Origin: Caulobacter endophyticus
GTDB taxonomy: Bacteria > Pseudomonadota > Alphaproteobacteria > Caulobacterales > Caulobacteraceae
DNA length: 64,000 nt
Assembly (NCBI RefSeq): GCF_029543245.1
Contig: NZ_JARQWV010000015.1
Location: 62,001-126,000, forward strand
Direction: 5' to 3'
The position numbers and the translations under genes are program-made. The notes beneath the pieces were generated by a model that saw only the letters and a list, made by a program, of their open reading frames with translations, was not told where the DNA came from and did no database searches. Below are positions 7,543 through 15,558 of the stretch, piece after piece. The stretch's first letter is position 1. Every line of letters begins with the position of its first letter.

Positions 7543-8526
7543 ATGAGACATGAGAAGGCTACGAAGCTGCTCGACCTGGCCCGTCGGCTGGCCAGTTCCT
7601 CCGAGGGCTTGACCCTCGACGAGATGGCCCAGGCGATGGAGGTGGGGCGGCGGACCGCCGAGCGTATGCGCGATGCGGTATGGGCGGCCTTCCCGCAGAT
7701 GGAGTCGATCGAGGATCCGCCGACCCGGCGCTTTCGCATTCCGTCAGGGCTCGACAGCCTGTTCCAGACCCCGACCGCCGAGGAACTGGCGGCGTTGCGC
7801 ACGGCGGCCGACTCCAACGCCGCCGCCGGCGCCGAAGCGCGGGCCGCGGCGCTGTACGCCCTGGAGGGAAAACTATTGTCGGCCCTGAAGGGCTCGGCCC
7901 GCCGGCGCGTGGCCCCAGACGTCGAGGCGCTGGTCCAGGCCGAGACCATCGCCGTTCACGCCGGCCCTCGCCCGTTCGAGGACCAGGGCGTGCTGGCCGA
8001 GATCCGCTCGGCGGTTAAGGGGCTGACGGCGCTGTCGTTCCGCTATGAGGGCGGAAGTCAGCCTGGGCGGACCCGCACGGTCACGCCGCTGGGCATTCTG
8101 TTCGGCCGCAGCAACTATCTGGTCTCGCTGGAGGGGCAGAGCCCGCGGCCGCGCACCTTCCGCCTGGACCGGATGAGCGAGGTGGTGGCGCTGGACAAGC
8201 CGGCCTCGCCGCCGGCGGACTTTTCGTTGCAGGCCTTCGCCGACGAAAGCTTCGGCATCTATCACGGCGAGATCGAGGACGTGGTCCTGCGCATCAAGCC
8301 CGAGCGCGCCGAGGACGCCCTGCGCTGGCGTTTCCACTCCAACCAGACCGTGACGCAAGGGGCGGACGGCGTGGTGACCGTGACCTTCCGGGCCAGCGGC
8401 ATGCTGGAGTTGGCCTGGCACCTGTTCACCTGGGGCGACGCGGTCGAGATCGTCTCGCCAGAGAGCCTGAAGCACAGGATGGTCGAAGAGCTGGAGAAGG
8501 CGTTGGCGGCGCATCGCCGGGGATAG
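7543..8526 (+). CDS. WYL-domain transcriptional regulator
   Basis: A 327-aa DNA-binding regulator. Residues 1-60 form a winged helix-turn-helix (GLTLDEMAQAMEVGRRTAERMRDAV). The middle holds a WYL domain (ALSFRYEGGS...RTVTPLGILFGRSNYLVSLEG...RTFRLDRMSEV), where NYLV replaces the W-Y-L signature. The C-terminal part (IYHGEIEDVVLRIKPERAEDA...GMLELAWHLFTWGDAVEIVSPE) is the WCX extension. WYL domains sense nucleic-acid or nucleotide ligands; in Caulobacter DriD, a WYL protein of similar architecture, controls an SOS-independent DNA damage response. Whether this is DriD itself or a paralogue is not decided here. Confidence 0.85.
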   Translation: MRHEKATKLLDLARRLASSSEGLTLDEMAQAMEVGRRTAERMRDAVWAAFPQMESIEDPPTRRFRIPSGLDSLFQTPTAEELAALRTAADSNAAAGAEARAAALYALEGKLLSALKGSARRRVAPDVEALVQAETIAVHAGPRPFEDQGVLAEIRSAVKGLTALSFRYEGGSQPGRTRTVTPLGILFGRSNYLVSLEGQSPRPRTFRLDRMSEVVALDKPASPPADFSLQAFADESFGIYHGEIEDVVLRIKPERAEDALRWRFHSNQTVTQGADGVVTVTFRASGMLELAWHLFTWGDAVEIVSPESLKHRMVEELEKALAAHRRG

Positions 8527-8529
8527 GCC

Positions 8530-9549
8530 TCAGCTCGTCACCAGCCTCAGCAGCGCCAATTCTTGCGCCCTAGCCGAACTGGCCCGGCGTCGGGGCAGGG
8601 CGCTGGCCTCGAAGGCTTCGAGGACGCGGGGGTGGATGTAGGCCGCCCGGCAGACGGCAGGGGTGTTGCCCAGGAGGCCCGCGACCGCCTTGATGCAGAG
8701 ATTCAGGGCCTTCTTGGCCTCGGTCTTCGTCGCCGGGGCGGGTTGCAGGCTCAGCGCCTCCAGGGCCGCCAGCGAGCCGTACCAGGTGCGGAAGTCCTTG
8801 GCCGAGAAGTCCTCGCCGGCCGCGGCGCGGATGTAGTCGTTGACGTCGTGGCTCTCGATCGAGCGACGCTGGCCGTCCTCGTCGAGATACTGGAACAGGC
8901 GCTGGCCTCGCAGCTCCTGGCAGGCGCCGATGATGCGGGACAGCCGTCGGTCGCGAAACCCGGTGCGGTGGACCTTGCCGCTCTTGCCCTTGAACTCGAA
9001 CACCGCGCCGCCGCCGGCCAGCTTCAGGTGGCGCTTCTGCATGGTGGTCAGGCCGAAGCTCTTGTTGGCCCTGGCGTATTCGTCGTTGCCGACCCGGATC
9101 AGGGTCAGCTCCAGGAGGCGCACCACGGCGGCCAAGACCTTTTCGCGCGGCAGGCCGCGGCGCGAAAGATCGGCCTCTACCCGCTTGCGCAGCCGGGGCA
9201 GGGCGCGTCCGAAGGCGGCCATGCGCTCGTACTTGCGCGCGTCGCGATCGGCCCGCCAGTCGGGGTGATAGCGATACTGCTTGCGGCCCTTCTGGTCGCG
9301 GCCGACCGCCTGGATGTGACCGTTGGGGTCGGGGCAGATCCAGACGCTGGTCCAGGCCGGCGGGATGGCCAAAAGGCGGATACGTTCCAGCGTCGCCTCG
9401 TCCTTCACCCGGCGGCCGTCGGCGTCGGCGTAGGAGAACGCGCCGGGCCTGCCCAGGCGGGCGAGGCCCTGCTCCTGATCATTGACATAGGCCAGCAGCG
9501 TCTTCTCGGCGGCGGGGGTCTCGGTGGTGTCGCGGGCCATGGCGCTCAC
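8530..9549 (-). CDS. DNA topoisomerase IB (eukaryotic/poxvirus-like)
   Basis: Relaxes supercoils by cutting one strand through a 3'-phosphotyrosine. The 339-aa protein has the N-terminal DNA-binding region (AIPPAWTSVWICPDPNGHIQ, GRKQYRYHPDW) and a catalytic core with RVGNDEYARANKSFGLTT. It also has the segment FRTWYGSLAALEAL and the active-site Tyr in CRAAYIHPRVLEAF. The start is a GTG overlapping the stop of the DUF2945 gene (GTGA); an ATG four codons later is also possible. The pair is probably co-transcribed, with DUF2945 first. Confidence 0.92.
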   Translation of the reverse strand: MSAMARDTTETPAAEKTLLAYVNDQEQGLARLGRPGAFSYADADGRRVKDEATLERIRLLAIPPAWTSVWICPDPNGHIQAVGRDQKGRKQYRYHPDWRADRDARKYERMAAFGRALPRLRKRVEADLSRRGLPREKVLAAVVRLLELTLIRVGNDEYARANKSFGLTTMQKRHLKLAGGGAVFEFKGKSGKVHRTGFRDRRLSRIIGACQELRGQRLFQYLDEDGQRRSIESHDVNDYIRAAAGEDFSAKDFRTWYGSLAALEALSLQPAPATKTEAKKALNLCIKAVAGLLGNTPAVCRAAYIHPRVLEAFEASALPRRRASSARAQELALLRLVTS

Positions 9550-9776
9550 CGGCTCGGGTCATGGGCTGAGAGTTCGGATTCCGATTTCAGAACCCGGCCG
9601 CCATCCGCCTGGCCGACCAGGTAGGCCGGCTCTTCGGGGCTGCCGTTGCGGGTGATCTTCTCGCCCTTGATGGTGCGGGTGACCCTGCGGTCGAAGCGTT
9701 GGAGCACCTTGCCCCGAGCCTCGTGGGCGCCCCAGCGCCAGGTCACTGTCGCGCGCTCGGAAAAATGCCGGGCCAT
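9546..9776 (-). CDS. DUF2945 (hypervirulence-associated Tudor-like) protein
   Basis: A 76-aa small protein. The segment VTWRWGAHEARGKVLQRF followed by ITRNGSPEEPAYLVGQADGGRVLKSESEL is the typical DUF2945 pattern. Function is unknown; the fold is Tudor/SH3-like. Such genes often sit near DNA topology or stress genes, and here it is coupled to topoisomerase IB. Confidence 0.85.
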   Translation of the reverse strand: MARHFSERATVTWRWGAHEARGKVLQRFDRRVTRTIKGEKITRNGSPEEPAYLVGQADGGRVLKSESELSAHDPSR

Positions 9777-9846
9777 GCGTTCGCTCCCAACCTAATTCCG
9801 GCCAACGTGATAGACGGAGCCTCTGTTCCGGGAGCGTCACGCCGCA

Positions 9847-10671
9847 ATGAACTACCGCCACGCCTTTCACGCCGGCAACTTCGCCGACCTGCAGAAGCAC
9901 GCGATCCTGCTGGCCCTGCTCGAGGCCCTGACCGTCGACGAGGCGCCGCTGGCGGTGATCGACACCCATGCCGGCGCCGGGGCCTACGACCTGCGCGGCG
10001 ACATGGCCCAGAAATCCAAGGAAGCGGCCGCCGGTATCGGCCGGCTGCTGGCCGAGGGCGATGCGCCCGCGCCGTTTGCCCCGCTGCTGAAGGCGGTGGA
10101 AGAGCTGAACGTCGGCGCGGCCGATGCGCCGCTCTATCCAGGCTCGCCGCTGCTGATCGCCCGCGCCCTGCGGCGCAGCGACCGCTACACCGCCTGCGAG
10201 TTGCGCGACGACGACTTCGACCAATTGCGCAAGGTGCTGGGCCCCTATGCCTTCGCCCAAGGCCTTAAGGCCGATGGCTACGCCACGGCCGAGGCGCGCG
10301 CCGGGCGTGGCGGTCGCACCTTCGTGCTGATCGATCCGCCGTTCGAGCGGCCCGACGACTACGCCCAGTGCGTGGCCACGGTGCGGGCCGTGCGCAAGGT
10401 CGATCCCGCCGCCGTCCTGGCCATCTGGACCCCGCTGAAGGACCTGGAGACCTTCGACGCCTTCGTGCGCGCGCTAGAAAACGTCACCGACGACGCGCTA
10501 ATCGCCGAGCTTCGCCTGAGGCCCCTGCGGGATCCGATGAAGATGAACGGCAGCGCCATGGTGCTGGTCGGCGCCCCGGCGGCGATCGAGCCGAAGGTCA
10601 GCGAGATCACCACCTTCCTGGCCGAGCGCCTGGGCGAGCCCGGCGCGGCCGCCCGCGTCTGGCGCGCCTGA
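9847..10671 (+). CDS. rlmJ: 23S rRNA (adenine-2030-N6) methyltransferase RlmJ
   Basis: Methylates A2030 of 23S rRNA with S-adenosylmethionine. The 274-aa protein begins with the family signature MNYRHAFHAGNFADLQKHAI. It has VIDTHAGAGAYDL as motif I (SAM binding) and FVLIDPPFE as motif IV (the DPPY-type catalytic motif of N6-adenine methyltransferases). Upstream DNA is the divergent region with the DUF2945 gene. The chrA gene follows after 4 bases, so the two are likely co-transcribed. Confidence 0.95.
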   Translation: MNYRHAFHAGNFADLQKHAILLALLEALTVDEAPLAVIDTHAGAGAYDLRGDMAQKSKEAAAGIGRLLAEGDAPAPFAPLLKAVEELNVGAADAPLYPGSPLLIARALRRSDRYTACELRDDDFDQLRKVLGPYAFAQGLKADGYATAEARAGRGGRTFVLIDPPFERPDDYAQCVATVRAVRKVDPAAVLAIWTPLKDLETFDAFVRALENVTDDALIAELRLRPLRDPMKMNGSAMVLVGAPAAIEPKVSEITTFLAERLGEPGAAARVWRA

Positions 10672-10675
10672 CAAC

Positions 10676-11956
10676 ATGAGCGGCGCGCCCAGCCTCAGGC
10701 AGGCCTGCGCCGTCTGGCTGAAGGTCGGCTGCCTGGGTTTCGGCGGGCCGGCCGGGCAGATCGCCCTGTTGCACCGCGAGGTGGTCGAAAGGCGCGGCTG
10801 GGTCGACGAGGACCGCTTCGCCCATGCCTTGAGCTTCTGCATGCTGTTGCCCGGCCCCGAGGCCCAGCAGTTGGCCACCTGGCTGGGATGGCGGCTGCAC
10901 GGCGTGCGTGGCGGCCTGGCCGCAGGCCTGCTGTTCGTGTTGCCGGGCCTCTTGGCCATGCTGGGCCTGTCGGCGCTGTATGTCGTTCACGGGCAGGCGC
11001 GCTGGGCCGCGCCGGTGCTGCTGGGGCTGAAGGCGGCCGTGGTGGCCCTGGTGCTGCAGGCCCTGCTGCGCATGGCGGGACGCGCGGCGCGGGGGCGGGC
11101 CGGCGCGGTGGCGGCGATCCTCGCCTTCCTGGCCCTGACCTTCACCATCGCGCCGTTTCCGCTGGTGATCCTGGTCGCCGGCCTGGGCGGCTGGCTGTGG
11201 GGCGGGCGGAACGGGCCGATCGCGGCCTTTGTCGAAACTCCGCCGCTGAAGGGCGCGCGGAGGGCGGCGCTGGTCTGCCTGGCGGCCTGGCTGGGCCCCG
11301 TGGCCCTGGCCTTTCTGCTCGCGCCGGGCTCGGCCCTGGCCCAGATCGGGGCTGCGTTCAGCGGCCTGGCGGTGGTCAGCTTTGGCGGCGCCTATGCGGC
11401 CCTGGCCTATGTGGGTCAGGTGTCAAGCGAGCTCGGCTGGCTGACGCCGGGCCAGATGCTGGACGGCCTGGGCCTGGCCGAAACCACCCCGGGGCCGCTG
11501 GTGCTGGTGTTCGTCTTCGTCGGCTTCGTGGCCGCTTGGCGCGACGCCGATCCGGCGCTGGCCTGGCCGATGGCGGTGCTGGGCGGGCTGATGGCGGCCT
11601 GGGCGACTTTCGCGCCGTCGTTCTTGTGGATCTTCGCCGGAGGGCCGTTCGTCGAGCGCCTGCGCGGTCATGCCCGAGCGGTCGCTGCCCTGTCCTGGGT
11701 GGGGGCGGCGGTGGTCGGTGTAATCGCCAGCCTGGCCCTGTGGTTCGCCGTTCACTTGCTGTTTCGGACGGGGAACGAGGCGGCGTGGGGACCGTTCAGG
11801 GCGACGCTGCCCGACCCCGCCAGTCTTGATCCGGCCGCCCTGGGCCTGGTGGCGCTGGCCTGCGCCCTGACCTTCGCCATGCGGCTGCCGATCCTGGTCC
11901 TGGTGGCGGTGATGACGCTTGCTGGCGCGGCCTGCTCGATGCTGCTGGGAGGCTGA
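10676..11956 (+). CDS. chrA: Chromate transporter, ChrA family (two CHR domains)
   Basis: A 426-aa inner membrane protein with about ten to twelve hydrophobic segments, made of two homologous CHR halves. The first half has FLKVG-like VWLKVGCLGFGGPAGQIAL and the conserved FCMLLPGPEAQQLATWLGWR. The second repeats it as VVSFGGAYAALAYVGQ and LGLAETTPGPLVLVFVFVGF. Family members export chromate or act on sulfate/chromate; resistance is not proven here. It starts 4 bases after rlmJ. Confidence 0.92.
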   Translation: MSGAPSLRQACAVWLKVGCLGFGGPAGQIALLHREVVERRGWVDEDRFAHALSFCMLLPGPEAQQLATWLGWRLHGVRGGLAAGLLFVLPGLLAMLGLSALYVVHGQARWAAPVLLGLKAAVVALVLQALLRMAGRAARGRAGAVAAILAFLALTFTIAPFPLVILVAGLGGWLWGGRNGPIAAFVETPPLKGARRAALVCLAAWLGPVALAFLLAPGSALAQIGAAFSGLAVVSFGGAYAALAYVGQVSSELGWLTPGQMLDGLGLAETTPGPLVLVFVFVGFVAAWRDADPALAWPMAVLGGLMAAWATFAPSFLWIFAGGPFVERLRGHARAVAALSWVGAAVVGVIASLALWFAVHLLFRTGNEAAWGPFRATLPDPASLDPAALGLVALACALTFAMRLPILVLVAVMTLAGAACSMLLGG

Positions 11957-12040
11957 CGCAAGGGTAGCATTTTTGCGCTTGCGAAACGGCGTTCCATGCT
12001 ATGCTGCGCCGCACAATCTCGATCGACGGAGTGAACGGCC

Positions 12041-12730
12041 ATGGTTTCCTCGTCCTTCCCGACCTCGTCTTCCGAAAATTCCCAGACTCCTTCGACCAAC
12101 CTGCTCGTCGGTGCGGCCTCGCCCCTATGGGCGGTGTTCGGCGGCGCGGCCGCCGCGGGTGCCGCCTGGTGGTGGTGGTCCAGCCGCTGGCGCGAGGCGG
12201 TGAACCTCGAGGCCCTGATCGCCATCGCGCCCGAGCCCGTGTCGCGCGGCGTGATCGACGAGCCCGCTCCGGCGCTGGTCGAGACGCCGGTCAAGGCGGT
12301 CGAGGCCGTGGTGGCCGAGGTCGAGCCGGTCGTCGAGACCGTAGCCGCAGCGACCGCCGAGGTCGTCGAGGCCGCCGCCGAGGTTCCGCCGGCCGTCGTC
12401 GAAGCCTCGGTCGAGGTGGTCGAAGCCGTCGTCGAGAGCGTTCCCGAGCCTGTCGCCGAGATCGTGGCCGAGCCCGTCGAGGTGGTCGAAAAAGCCGCCG
12501 CGCCGGTGGTCGAAACCGCCAAGGCCGTAGCCGACGACCTGACCCTGCTGGTCGGCATCGGGCCCAAGCTCGCCGCCTCGCTGGCCGACCTGGGCGTTAC
12601 TCGCTTCAGTCAGATCGCCGCCTGGAGCGCCGACGAGCTTGACAGCTACGACAAGCTCCTGAGCCTCAAGGGCCGCGCCGAACGCGACGCCTGGGTGGCC
12701 CAGGCCAAGCGGCTGGCGGATGGGGCCTAG
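12041..12730 (+). CDS. Membrane-anchored protein with Val/Glu/Ala-rich stalk and C-terminal helix-hairpin-helix
   Basis: A 229-aa protein of unknown function. One membrane segment is near residues 27-46 (PLWAVFGGAAAAGAAWWWW). A long low-complexity stalk of Val, Glu and Ala follows (about 55-165). The last 60 residues form a helix-hairpin-helix domain (LLVGIGPKLAASLADLGVTRFSQIAAW) of the kind also found fused to ribosomal-protein-L21- or NuoE-like proteins. HhH domains usually contact DNA backbone or act in protein contacts. The ATG at 12041 follows GGAG. Its end overlaps tail to tail by 4 bases with the thioesterase gene. Confidence 0.75.
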   Translation: MVSSSFPTSSSENSQTPSTNLLVGAASPLWAVFGGAAAAGAAWWWWSSRWREAVNLEALIAIAPEPVSRGVIDEPAPALVETPVKAVEAVVAEVEPVVETVAAATAEVVEAAAEVPPAVVEASVEVVEAVVESVPEPVAEIVAEPVEVVEKAAAPVVETAKAVADDLTLLVGIGPKLAASLADLGVTRFSQIAAWSADELDSYDKLLSLKGRAERDAWVAQAKRLADGA

Positions 12731-13188
12731 GCCGGACCGCCCATCGTCCAGATCTTCTTGATCACGCCGGAGAAGGTCAGCATCGGCTGGCCGCCGGTGG
12801 ACAGCAGGCCGCGCACGAAGATCATCGAGCCGCCGGCGCGGACCACCTCGCCTGTCGCCTCCACCAGGTCGCCGGCCTTGGCCGGGCCGACGAAGTCGCC
12901 GTTCAGCGAGACGGTGACGGCCTTGGCGTTGTCGAGCTCGCGCCAGGCGATGGCGAACAGCGAGAAGTCGGCGAAGGTCAGCATGCAGCCGCCGTGCATG
13001 AAGCCGCCGCCGTTCATGTGGCGCGGCTCGGCGCGAAAGGCGCAGCGCACCTTGCCGTCGTGCTCTCTGAAATAGAACGGCCCGGTCTGGTCCTCGAACG
13101 GATCCAGCCCCGCCCAGGTGCGCCAGCCGGCCCACTCGCCGTCCTCGATCAGCCTTGGCCCGCTGACGATCTCGTTGCCGCCGTCCAT
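12727..13188 (-). CDS. PaaI-type hotdog-fold thioesterase
   Basis: A 153-aa hotdog protein predicted to hydrolyse acyl-CoA thioesters. The conserved segment HMNGGGFMHGGCMLTFADFSLF corresponds to the catalytic N-x-x-G...HGG...D region of the PaaI/4HBT group, and VTVSLNGDFVGPAKAGDLVEATGEV is the core hotdog strand pair. Substrate unknown. It is convergent with the HhH protein gene and divergent from the DUF3253 gene. Confidence 0.88.
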   Translation of the reverse strand: MDGGNEIVSGPRLIEDGEWAGWRTWAGLDPFEDQTGPFYFREHDGKVRCAFRAEPRHMNGGGFMHGGCMLTFADFSLFAIAWRELDNAKAVTVSLNGDFVGPAKAGDLVEATGEVVRAGGSMIFVRGLLSTGGQPMLTFSGVIKKIWTMGGPA

Positions 13189-13300
13189 GCCCTGCGCTCC
13201 CGTACTTTCTCGTTGTTATTGCGGCTCAGCTAAGCCCCCGCGGCGCGTTGAGGCAAGCGGCCCGCTTACGTCGAGGCCCGAACCGTGGCATGGCTTTCCC

Positions 13301-13603
13301 ATGACCACCCCGATCCAAGACACCATCCTTTCTCAGCTGGCCGCTGTACCGGCCGGCAAGTCCATCGACCCGATGTCGGTGGCCAAGGCCCTCCAGCCTG
13401 AGCGCTGGCAGCGCCTGCTGGGCCACATCCGCACCGACGCCGTCGAACTGGCCAAGCAGGGCAAGATCGTCATCCTCCGCCACAACAAGCCGGCCGACCC
13501 CGACAAGTTCCGCGGCGTCTATCGCCTGCGCCTGCCGATGGAAGGCGATCCGACCAGCTTCCCGGACGTGGCGGACGACGGCGCAGACGACGCCGAGGAC
13601 TGA
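13301..13603 (+). CDS. DUF3253 protein
   Basis: A 100-aa protein. The pattern GKSIDPMSVAKALQPERWQRLLGHIR followed by KQGKIVILRHNKPADPDKFRGVYRLRL is that of DUF3253, a small winged-helix-like family of unknown function. The ATG at 13301 is used because the family starts near here; the frame extends upstream without similarity. The acidic tail (DVADDGADDAED) is outside the domain. A weak hairpin (GGCCCGCC / GGTGGGTC, about 13611-13630) follows. Confidence 0.8.
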   Translation: MTTPIQDTILSQLAAVPAGKSIDPMSVAKALQPERWQRLLGHIRTDAVELAKQGKIVILRHNKPADPDKFRGVYRLRLPMEGDPTSFPDVADDGADDAED

Positions 13604-13693
13604 TCGCTTCGAGGCCCGCCGAAAGGTGGGTCTTGAAAAGAAACCCAATCGGTGAACTATGAGCCTCCCAAATACATCAGGGGAGGTTCGCTC

Positions 13694-14350
13694 ATGATCG
13701 TCTTCGGTTCGTCGCTATCGCCCTATGTGCGCAAGACCCTGGCCTTCGGAGCCGAGAAGGGCCTGAAGCTGGAGAACCGAGTGTCGCCGCCTGGGACCCT
13801 CGACCCCGAGTTCGCCGAGTGCAGTCCGTTCCGGAAGATTCCGGGCTTCCAGGATGGTGATTTCCGCATCTCGGACTCCACGGCGATCATCACCTATCTG
13901 GAAGCCCTGCATCCGGAGCCGAACCTGATCCCGGCCGACCCGCGCGCCCGCGCCAGGGCCGTCTGGTTCGAAGAGTACGCCGACACCATCCTGGTGGCGG
14001 CGGGCGGCAAGATCTTCTTCAACCGCATCGTCGCGCCGCGCTTCATGCGCCGGCCCGGCGACGAGGCCGTGGCCGCCAAGGCCGAGGCCGAGGACCTGCC
14101 GCCGGCCCTCGACTATCTGGAGCGCATCGTGCCGGACGCCGGCGGCTTCCTGCTCGAGGATCGCCTGACCCTGGCCGACATCGCCGTGGCCAGCCCGTTC
14201 GTCAATCTGCGCCACCTGAAGCTGGATCTGTCGCGCTGGCCGCGCACCAAGGCCTATACCGACGCCGTCCTGGCCCGGCCGGCCTATGCCGCCCTCATCG
14301 CTGGCGAGGAAGCGCTGCTGGCGGCCTTTGCGCCGCCCGAGGCCGCCTGA
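13694..14350 (+). CDS. Glutathione S-transferase family protein
   Basis: A 218-aa GST. The thioredoxin-like N-terminal domain begins MIVFGSSLSPYVRKTLAFG and holds KIPGFQDGDFRISDSTAIITYLE, where cis-Pro and the Ser-Thr glutathione contact lie. The C-terminal helical domain has the capping motif LTLADIAVASPF. The ATG at 13694 follows a strong GGGGAGG. It is not next to hmgA/fahA, so a maleylacetoacetate isomerase role is possible but unsupported. Confidence 0.88.
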   Translation: MIVFGSSLSPYVRKTLAFGAEKGLKLENRVSPPGTLDPEFAECSPFRKIPGFQDGDFRISDSTAIITYLEALHPEPNLIPADPRARARAVWFEEYADTILVAAGGKIFFNRIVAPRFMRRPGDEAVAAKAEAEDLPPALDYLERIVPDAGGFLLEDRLTLADIAVASPFVNLRHLKLDLSRWPRTKAYTDAVLARPAYAALIAGEEALLAAFAPPEAA

Positions 14351-14381
14351 AGCCTTGCCAAGTCCGGCTCGGCTATCGGAG

Positions 14382-14420
14382 GTTGCGACGTCGAGTATGG
14401 AGTAGCTTCGATGTCGCAAC
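14382..14420 (+). promoter_or_regulatory. 13-bp inverted repeat enclosing the ribosome site and start codon of the sheath gene
   Basis: GTTGCGACGTCGA (14382-14394) and TCGATGTCGCAAC (14408-14420) pair over 13 bp with one G-U. The loop carries the TATGGAG ribosome site and the ATG at 14411 is inside the 3' arm. In RNA this would hide the start codon; in DNA it could equally be an operator. Confidence 0.6.
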
Positions 14421-15520
14421 TTAAGACCCCGGGCGTGTACGTCCAGGAGATCGCTCCGGTCCGGCCGATCGTGGGCCTGCCCACGGCGGTGACGGCCTTC
14501 GTCGGCCGGACCGGCCAGGGGGCGGCGGGCGTCGCCGCGCCCGTCGATGGTCAGGCGGCGTTCGAAGCCGCCTACGGCCCGGTTGATCGGGCCTATCCCC
14601 TGACCCTGGCCGTGGCCGACTTCTTCGCGAACGGCGGCGAGGCCGCGGTGATCGTCCGTCTGCCGGAGGACGCCATCACCCAGAGCGCCCTGGACAGCGC
14701 CCTGGCCGCGCTGAAGAACACGCCGTTCAACATCCTCTACCTGTCGCCCGACCAGATCGAAGGCGATGTCCCGGTCTTCGCCCGCGAGACCGCCGCGGCC
14801 TTCGTGCTCGAGCGCGAGGCGATGATGATCCTCGAGGCCCCGGCCGCCTGGGCCACCGCCAAGATCGACGAGATGACGGTCGACGCGCTCGGCTACTTCT
14901 CCGAACCGCAGCAGTCGCGCATGGCCTGCTATGTCTCGCGCCTGCTCGACGAGGGCGGCCCGCGTCCGTCGGGCGGCGCCGTCGCCGGCATCTGGGCGAG
15001 GACCGACCGCAAGGACGGCGTCTGGACCGCGCCCGCCGGCATCCGCGCCGATTTTGTCAGCGGCGTTCCGCAGCGCTTCCTGACCGACGGCGACAACGCG
15101 GCGCTGTCGGCGCGCGGGCTCAATGCGCTTCGAAGCTTCCCGGGCCACGACGCCGTCATCTGGGGCGTGCGAACCCTCTCGTGGGTCAGCGACACCTTCC
15201 GCTACGTGCCCGCGCGGCGACTGGTCGATCATATCGAGGACAGCGTCGAGGCAGGCCTCGCCTGGGCGGCGACCGAAGCGCCGTCGCCGGCGCTGTTCGT
15301 CACCGTGCAGCAGCAGGTGTCGGCTTTCCTGAGCGACATCTGGAAGGCCGGCGGCCTGATCGGCTCGAAGGCGACGGAGTCGTTCTATGTCGTCTGCGAC
15401 ATGAGCAACAACGGTCCCTACATGGGGCAGGGCAAGCTGCGGGTCGACATGGGCCTGGCCGTGCAGCACACCGCCGAGTTCGTTCCGGTCTCGGTGCTGG
15501 TCGAGGTCGCCGCGACCTGA
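14411..15520 (+). CDS. Contractile tail sheath-like protein (orphan)
   Basis: A 369-aa protein of the phage/contractile-injection-system tail sheath family. It begins MSQLKTPGVYVQEIAPVRPI, the standard sheath start. It has GVWTAPAG in the middle, NALRSFPGHDAVIWGVRTLS, and then the C-terminal domain FRYVPARRLVDHIEDSVEAG...FLSDIWKAGGLIGSKATESFYVVCDMSNN...GLAVQHTAEFVPVSVLVEV. It is shorter than typical T4-type sheaths and near the size of minimal sheaths. No tube, baseplate, spike, ATPase or phage gene is adjacent: a GST gene precedes and a DNA glycosylase gene follows. Function in this setting is unknown. Confidence 0.88.
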   Translation: MSQLKTPGVYVQEIAPVRPIVGLPTAVTAFVGRTGQGAAGVAAPVDGQAAFEAAYGPVDRAYPLTLAVADFFANGGEAAVIVRLPEDAITQSALDSALAALKNTPFNILYLSPDQIEGDVPVFARETAAAFVLEREAMMILEAPAAWATAKIDEMTVDALGYFSEPQQSRMACYVSRLLDEGGPRPSGGAVAGIWARTDRKDGVWTAPAGIRADFVSGVPQRFLTDGDNAALSARGLNALRSFPGHDAVIWGVRTLSWVSDTFRYVPARRLVDHIEDSVEAGLAWAATEAPSPALFVTVQQQVSAFLSDIWKAGGLIGSKATESFYVVCDMSNNGPYMGQGKLRVDMGLAVQHTAEFVPVSVLVEVAAT

Positions 15521-15558
15521 CCCTTGGCGCGCGGCCGGCGGCGTCCTAACTGCCGGCC

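Noticed and set aside
14411..15520. Prophage
   Set aside because: No integrase, lysis, capsid or att-like repeats nearby; only the sheath gene is phage-like.
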